NCBI GenBank assembly: GCA_964596775.1
Contig: CAZQVN010000066.1
Coordinates: 1 to 19,981 of the forward strand
Direction: 5' to 3'
Length of the DNA: 19,981 bases
Source of the DNA: CAZQVN01 sp964596775
GTDB taxonomy: Bacteria > Eisenbacteria > RBG-16-71-46 > JABDJR01 > JAWXBZ01
Below the pieces are notes generated by a model. The model had not been told where the DNA came from. It saw only the letters and a list, made by a program, of their open reading frames with translations, and did no database searches. This document shows positions 16,137 to 19,981 of this stretch, piece after piece. The number at the start of each line of letters is the position of its first letter. Within the stretch, counting starts at the first letter, position 1. Both the position numbers and the translations under genes were made by a program.

Positions 16137-18098
16137 TTATCGGCCGGTGGAGCCCTCGGGCAAAGCGGAAAGAACCCGGGTGTGCACGAAGAGATGAATG
16201 TTGTTCGCGGAGGCGGTTTCGCGGTAGTCGCGGCTTGTCCGGAGATGCTCGTACAGCTTCGGCAGCAGTTCCGGATAGCGGGCGGCTTCGAAGGATTCCG
16301 GGGCCAGATCCACCAGTACCGCGTCAAAGCGTTCCAGGACAGCGGGTTCCAGAGCTCGCTCCTCGAGGCTCCCGATGCAGGCATACCGGGCGCGGTTGGC
16401 GAGCCGGGCAAACGCGTAGTCCGGCGCCAGCACCGACACCGTGTCCGGGACCGCGGCCAGCACCTGCATCTGGGCGGCCAGATCGCTCCGTGGAGTGGTC
16501 GTGAACTGCCGGTCGATCCGCATCACGGACAACGAGAGGAGCGCGGCAACGACGACGATGGCCGCCACGGGCGCGCCGGCCTGGCCGTCGATGAACCGCG
16601 GTCCGGAGCCCTTTTCACGATCCCGCGCGTTCCAGAGATCGCCGAGACGGGCTTCCGCGCGGACCGCCGCGCCCCGCTCCTCGATCGACCCCCGGGGACC
16701 GGCCGGACCGACGAGGCGTTCCGGCGCGCCGAACCGCCGCCCCCAGAAAGCGAGCGCTCCGGGAAGGGCCATGAACAGCGCGGTGACCGCCGGAATCGAA
16801 TAGCGGGCCAGCGGCGACTTGAGCACGTTCCCCTCGCCGACGATGTTGAGCCCGAAGTTCTGGAGCCCGGAGATCCACATCGGATCGGGCAGGGGGACCA
16901 GCAAGCCGACCGGTCGCGTGAGCGCCAGCAGGTAGAGCGCCGTGTCCCGGTTCACCACCCGGTGCACGAGGTCCATGGGATGGGCCAGAACGTGCGCGAT
17001 CACCGCGGCGGGCGTGGAGCCCCAGGACCCGAGATACTGGTTGAAGAAGATCTGCGGACTGGCCAGAAGCTCCGGGGTCCGGAAGTGGGGCATGATCCAG
17101 GTGATCGCCGCCAGAAACCAGAAACCGCCGAAGAGGAGCGCGGCGAACGCGTATCCCCGGCGATTGCCGACCCACCAGGCCGGAATCGAGAAGAGGATCA
17201 CGAAGAACGCCAGGTCCTCCCGCAGGGCCATCAGCGCCAGGATCGCGATCAGGAAGAACAGCGGGCGTCTCCTCAGGAGGGCCCACAGCGCCGTGAACGC
17301 GAAGAACGGCATGAACGCGAGATCGTGAAAACCGGTCAGCGGGCTGCCGACGATCGTCGGGTGGAGCAGCCAGGCCACGCTCAGCAGTCCCGCTCCCATG
17401 CGGTCCGTACGGGTGCGCGCCGCCGCGTAGAGCGGCAGGGCGGCGAGTCCCAGCGCCAGCGCCTGGGCCCAGAGCAGCGTGGACGCCGACGGGGCGCGTT
17501 CATAGAGGGGCTGGAGCAGCGCCAGCAGCGGAGAAAAGTGAATGGCGAACTGGCGGTGCAGGCTTCCGTCGGTGGTGGCGTAGGTAACGCCGAGCGGCAC
17601 GCCGTGACCCGTCCACCAGAGAGCCTGCTGGAAAATGCCGACGGACCACGCCTCCTTCCGTCCCAGTGCCGCCACGCGGTCCAGCGACGCCCCGGCGATC
17701 AGCGAGGCGAAGAGCAGCGCGCCTGCGGTGAGCGCGAGAGGCCAGCCGATGGCCAAAACCCAGCCCGGCAGCCCCCGGCGGGCCGGCGGGGCCACGGGAG
17801 CCGGGTCCGCGGCCCTGGCCCGTGGTCTTTGGGGTTCAGGCCCGCCCGGGCCGGCGGAAAACGGATTGAAGGCGCCGAGGCCGGAGGTCGGCGGGGCATT
17901 TTTCGGCTGGGGCGGGGGGGCCGCCCGCGGCCCCTCCTGCATCCGGCCAAGCCGGTCGGTGAGGGCGAAGGCGACCGCCGTCGCTACCAGAATGGCTATC
18001 GTCTCGAGAAGCCCCGGCCGGCTGCCGAAGAAGTAACCAGGGAGATAACCGGCCGGAATCAAAAGAGAAAGCCATGGGAGGCGGAACCCGCTTTTCAT
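16137..18098 (-). CDS. DUF2079 multi-spanning membrane protein (GT-C-like)
   Basis: This 653-residue inner-membrane protein has an unusual front: two short hydrophobic segments (8-22, 30-47) followed by a Pro/Ala-rich linker of about 60 residues (50-110). A membrane region of about ten helices begins near 112. DUF2079 marks are GIFQQALWWTGHG (154-166), IHFSPLLALLQPLYERAPS (186-204), GFHDLAFMPFFAF and ALREDLAFFVILF. The C-terminal part is periplasmic and basic. DUF2079 proteins are distant GT-C relatives thought to handle lipid-linked sugars, but no reaction is established. The start ATG 18098 has no Shine-Dalgarno site and sits six bases after a strong -10, implying a leaderless mRNA. The HDOD gene follows in the same unit. 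Confidence 0.85.
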   Translation of the reverse strand: MKSGFRLPWLSLLIPAGYLPGYFFGSRPGLLETIAILVATAVAFALTDRLGRMQEGPRAAPPPQPKNAPPTSGLGAFNPFSAGPGGPEPQRPRARAADPAPVAPPARRGLPGWVLAIGWPLALTAGALLFASLIAGASLDRVAALGRKEAWSVGIFQQALWWTGHGVPLGVTYATTDGSLHRQFAIHFSPLLALLQPLYERAPSASTLLWAQALALGLAALPLYAAARTRTDRMGAGLLSVAWLLHPTIVGSPLTGFHDLAFMPFFAFTALWALLRRRPLFFLIAILALMALREDLAFFVILFSIPAWWVGNRRGYAFAALLFGGFWFLAAITWIMPHFRTPELLASPQIFFNQYLGSWGSTPAAVIAHVLAHPMDLVHRVVNRDTALYLLALTRPVGLLVPLPDPMWISGLQNFGLNIVGEGNVLKSPLARYSIPAVTALFMALPGALAFWGRRFGAPERLVGPAGPRGSIEERGAAVRAEARLGDLWNARDREKGSGPRFIDGQAGAPVAAIVVVAALLSLSVMRIDRQFTTTPRSDLAAQMQVLAAVPDTVSVLAPDYAFARLANRARYACIGSLEERALEPAVLERFDAVLVDLAPESFEAARYPELLPKLYEHLRTSRDYRETASANNIHLFVHTRVLSALPEGSTGR

Positions 18099-18104
18099 TC
18101 CGGG

Positions 18105-18133
18105 ACAATAGAAAACGGGACTCCCGCTGTCAA
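18105..18133 (-). promoter_or_regulatory. Strong promoter for the DUF2079-HDOD unit, apparently leaderless
   Basis: Minus-strand -35 TTGACA (18133-18128, perfect), a 17-base spacer and -10 TATTGT (18110-18105), with ATG 18098 six bases downstream. No promoter for the divergent peroxidase gene could be picked out in the same 116-base gap. Confidence 0.7.
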
Positions 18134-18214
18134 ACTTGGTAGACTTTCGGTCCGCTAAGACGCTGCCGGGTTCGGTTCTCCACGGGCCCCCGGCGAACCC
18201 AATCTGGAGGAAGC

Positions 18215-19663
18215 ATGAACCGTCGAAACGGCATCACGGGTCTTCTTCTGATCGGATTGATCGGGCTGGTTGCCGGGTGCGGTGATGAAGACACCGTGAC
18301 CCCGGTCGTGAACGACCCCTATCAGCCCCTGATCGATCAGTTCGGACTGTCCGCAATTCCGGCCGTACCCTTTCCGGCCACCAACCGCTTCCAGGCGGAG
18401 CGGGTGGCCCTCGGACAACTCCTGTTCTTCGACCCGATTCTCGGCGGCGAGTCCGCCCCGTGGGTCAAGAGCGCCGCGGGCAAGGACCCGTATCGATTCC
18501 GCGCCAACGACGTGGCCTGCGCCACCTGTCACCACCCGACCCTGGCGTTTGCCGACGGCCGGCAGCTCGGCGCCGGCGTGTCCGGGGCTCACCTGAACGA
18601 CATGGATCTCGGCCCGCAGCGCGTCGTTCCGGGGCGGAGCATCATCTCGAACACTCCGGTCGGCGCGGAGCCGCGGAATACGCCGACGATCCTGAACGCC
18701 GCGCTGAACGGCAAGCTGTCGGGCCTCCCGGTGGCCGAGAACTTCCAGTTCATGGACGGCCGGGTCACCAAGGGGCTCGAGGAGCAGGCCGCCCTTCCGA
18801 TCACGTCGCGCGATGAAATGGCGGGGGATGCCTACAACCTGCCCCTGCTCGGGGCGGCGCTGACAAAGGCGGCCATCCAGGACAGCGTGGCGCGGCGCGT
18901 CCGGAACATCCCCGCGTACGTGACCCGGTTCAAGCAGGCGTTTCCCACCGAGGTTCTGCAGGCTTCCGACATCACGATCGATCATGTGACCCGCGCCATC
19001 GCCGCGTTCGAGCGGGAACTCGTCACACCGGACTCCCGCTACGATCGGTTCGTTTCGGGGGATCGAAACGTGTTCAACGACGTGGAAAAGAAGGGGTTCG
19101 AACTCTTCTTCACGAAGGGGAAGTGCGGCGACTGCCATTCCGGGCCGATGCTGTCCGACTTCACGTTCCGGATCCAGGGCGTGGGCGATGCCTATGAGCG
19201 CGTCCTGCCGGGATTCGTCGGAAAGAACGGTTTCGGCGGCGACTGGGGACGGTTCCACGCCGACCCGGTGGCGTTCGCAAACCAGAAGTTCGCGTTCCGC
19301 ACCCTGACGGTCCGGAACGTGGAGCTGACCGGACCGTACTTCCACAGCGGCAGCGCCGGCACGCTGCGCGAGACCGTGGAGTTCTACAACCGCGGCGGCC
19401 TCGGGCCGGACGACATTTCCACGGCCACGCTGACCGAGGCCGGCGTCGTCCGCGACCCGTCGATCGTTCCGCTGAACCTGACCGACGCGGAGATGGACGC
19501 TATCGTGGCGTTCATGAAGACCACGACCGCCCCGGTCCAGAACGGCCCGCTGGGCCTCGACCTGACCCGGGTGCCGCAGCGCGTGCCGAGCGGGCTGCTG
19601 CCGCCGGGCGTGCCGACCCCTCCGGGTCCCGGGCCGTTCAAGCCGGAGAAGGACATGTACTGA
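18215..19663 (+). CDS. Di-heme cytochrome c peroxidase (CcpA/MauG family) lipoprotein
   Basis: This 482-residue protein starts at ATG 18215 with GGAGG five bases upstream. A lipobox LVAGC (C22) followed by GDEDTV marks it as a lipoprotein with a flexible anchor. Two c-type heme sites are present: CATCH (102-106) and CGDCH (304-308). Family segments include ALGQLLFFDPILGG, RNTPTILNAALNG, FMDGRVTKGLEEQA and GPYFHSGSAGTLRETVEFYNRGG. The enzyme reduces hydrogen peroxide with electrons from small cytochromes or, in MauG-like members, oxidises other substrates in the periplasm. The C-terminus is a Pro/Gly-rich tail (LLPPGVPTPPGPGPFK) not needed for the fold. At 482 residues it is longer than classic bacterial peroxidases (about 320-350), mainly from the anchor, an insertion around 120-150 and the tail. 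It is monocistronic, ending at a strong terminator. Confidence 0.92.
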   Translation: MNRRNGITGLLLIGLIGLVAGCGDEDTVTPVVNDPYQPLIDQFGLSAIPAVPFPATNRFQAERVALGQLLFFDPILGGESAPWVKSAAGKDPYRFRANDVACATCHHPTLAFADGRQLGAGVSGAHLNDMDLGPQRVVPGRSIISNTPVGAEPRNTPTILNAALNGKLSGLPVAENFQFMDGRVTKGLEEQAALPITSRDEMAGDAYNLPLLGAALTKAAIQDSVARRVRNIPAYVTRFKQAFPTEVLQASDITIDHVTRAIAAFERELVTPDSRYDRFVSGDRNVFNDVEKKGFELFFTKGKCGDCHSGPMLSDFTFRIQGVGDAYERVLPGFVGKNGFGGDWGRFHADPVAFANQKFAFRTLTVRNVELTGPYFHSGSAGTLRETVEFYNRGGLGPDDISTATLTEAGVVRDPSIVPLNLTDAEMDAIVAFMKTTTAPVQNGPLGLDLTRVPQRVPSGLLPPGVPTPPGPGPFKPEKDMY

Positions 19664-19685
19664 TCAGTTGATCGAGAAACTGACG

Positions 19686-19723
19686 AAATCGCCCGCCGGT
19701 TCAGACCGGGGGGCGATTTTTTT
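19686..19723 (+). terminator. Intrinsic terminator of the peroxidase gene
   Basis: AAATCGCCC (19686-19694) pairs with GGGCGATTT, the inner GCCGG pairs with CCGG, the loop is TTCAGA, and the run of T ends at 19723. This is the clearest rho-independent terminator in the window. Confidence 0.92.
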
Positions 19724-19899
19724 GTGGAGATCATTGAGCGGAACAGGATCTCCCATGAGCATGGTCCCGTTCCGGCTTGCGGGCCACGTTTCACGGCTGT
19801 ACTCTTGGCCTCTGCCTTTGACCCGTCCTAACGAGCGCAGGCTCGGGAGGTTGCGCGAACACATCGGCGCCTGAACGCCGCGGGGGGATAAAACAACAC

Positions 19900-19981
19900 A
19901 TGTCACCGGCCATCACCTATATCGATCAGAACCGCTCGAAATTCGTGGACGATCTCAAGGAATTGATCCGCATCCCCTCCG
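19900..19981 (+). CDS. M20-family metallopeptidase (dipeptidase), N-terminus only
   Basis: The frame starts at ATG 19900 and runs off the right edge (27 codons). The visible residues include YIDQNRSKFVDDLKELIRIP, the usual opening of M20/M25/M40 dipeptidases and deacetylases, in which a short helix leads into IRIPS. No catalytic residue is within the window. GATAAA at 19887-19892, seven bases before the ATG, could be a -10 with a leaderless start, but the -35 match is poor. GGGGGGA at 19882-19888 is a rather distant alternative ribosome site. The 176 bases between the terminator and this start hold no gene I can support, only a small hairpin (CGAGC/GCTCG) near 19831-19844. Confidence 0.7.
   Translation, partial: MSPAITYIDQNRSKFVDDLKELIRIPS

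Noticed and set aside
15708..18158. Plus-strand open frame of 816 codons over the HDOD and DUF2079 genes
   Set aside because: Composition (Arg, Glu, Gln repeats) is typical of a shadow of a membrane protein gene; it crosses two genes with clear families.
19724..19899. Possible small RNA or tRNA in the gap before the M20 gene
   Set aside because: Only a five-base-stem hairpin is visible; no cloverleaf, T-loop motif or promoter-terminator pair.

Overview
The window is about two thirds GC over most of its length, with standard bacterial signals: Shine-Dalgarno sites, TTGACA-type promoters, lipoboxes, and an outer-membrane barrel with a terminal aromatic residue. It therefore comes from a GC-rich Gram-negative (diderm) bacterium. 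The mix of exported proteins without clear relatives, speA, a di-heme peroxidase lipoprotein and GT-C-like membrane proteins would suit an uncultured FCB-type lineage such as Candidatus Eisenbacteria, but that placement is a guess. No rRNA, tRNA, CRISPR array or transposase is visible.

Region 1 (about 60-4411, minus strand) is an AT-richer island wedged directly behind the speA stop codon. It holds a tight cassette, read right to left: an SMC/RecN-like coiled-coil ATPase, a soluble histidine kinase with a HEAT-like N-terminus, and a receiver domain fused to a protein-kinase/aminoglycoside-phosphotransferase-like domain. Junctions overlap by 14 and 4 bases. A fourth frame starts in a 4-base overlap with the receiver-kinase stop. 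It encodes a signal segment and the first strand of a sulfatase/alkaline-phosphatase-superfamily enzyme and runs off the left edge; base composition jumps back to GC-rich inside it. The cassette is the best candidate here for an undescribed signalling or conflict system.

Region 2 (4412-8019) has divergent speA (arginine decarboxylase, minus) and an exported HEXXH metallopeptidase (plus).

Region 3 (8154-12200) is a metal-uptake locus: a small exported Cys/His protein behind a strong apparently leaderless promoter, an outer-membrane barrel, a ZnuA-like binding protein and a ZnuB-like permease, with no ATPase gene. A ZIP9-like transporter converges on the permease and overlaps its 3' end by 32 bases.

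Region 4 (11463-13349, minus) is a probable operon of a BamE-like lipoprotein, a Cys-containing exported protein and the ZIP transporter. Region 5 (13483-18098) holds two GT-C-like multi-spanning membrane proteins with an HDOD regulator between them. Region 6 (18215-19723) is a di-heme cytochrome c peroxidase lipoprotein with a strong intrinsic terminator, followed by the start of an M20-family peptidase cut by the right edge.

Three promoters (upstream of 8189, 13483 and 18098) share one geometry: a TTGA-type -35, exactly 17 bases, a TA-type -10, then 6-7 bases to the start codon. These genes are probably translated from leaderless mRNAs, and this decided the start at 13483. No gene-free stretch exceeds 300 bases.
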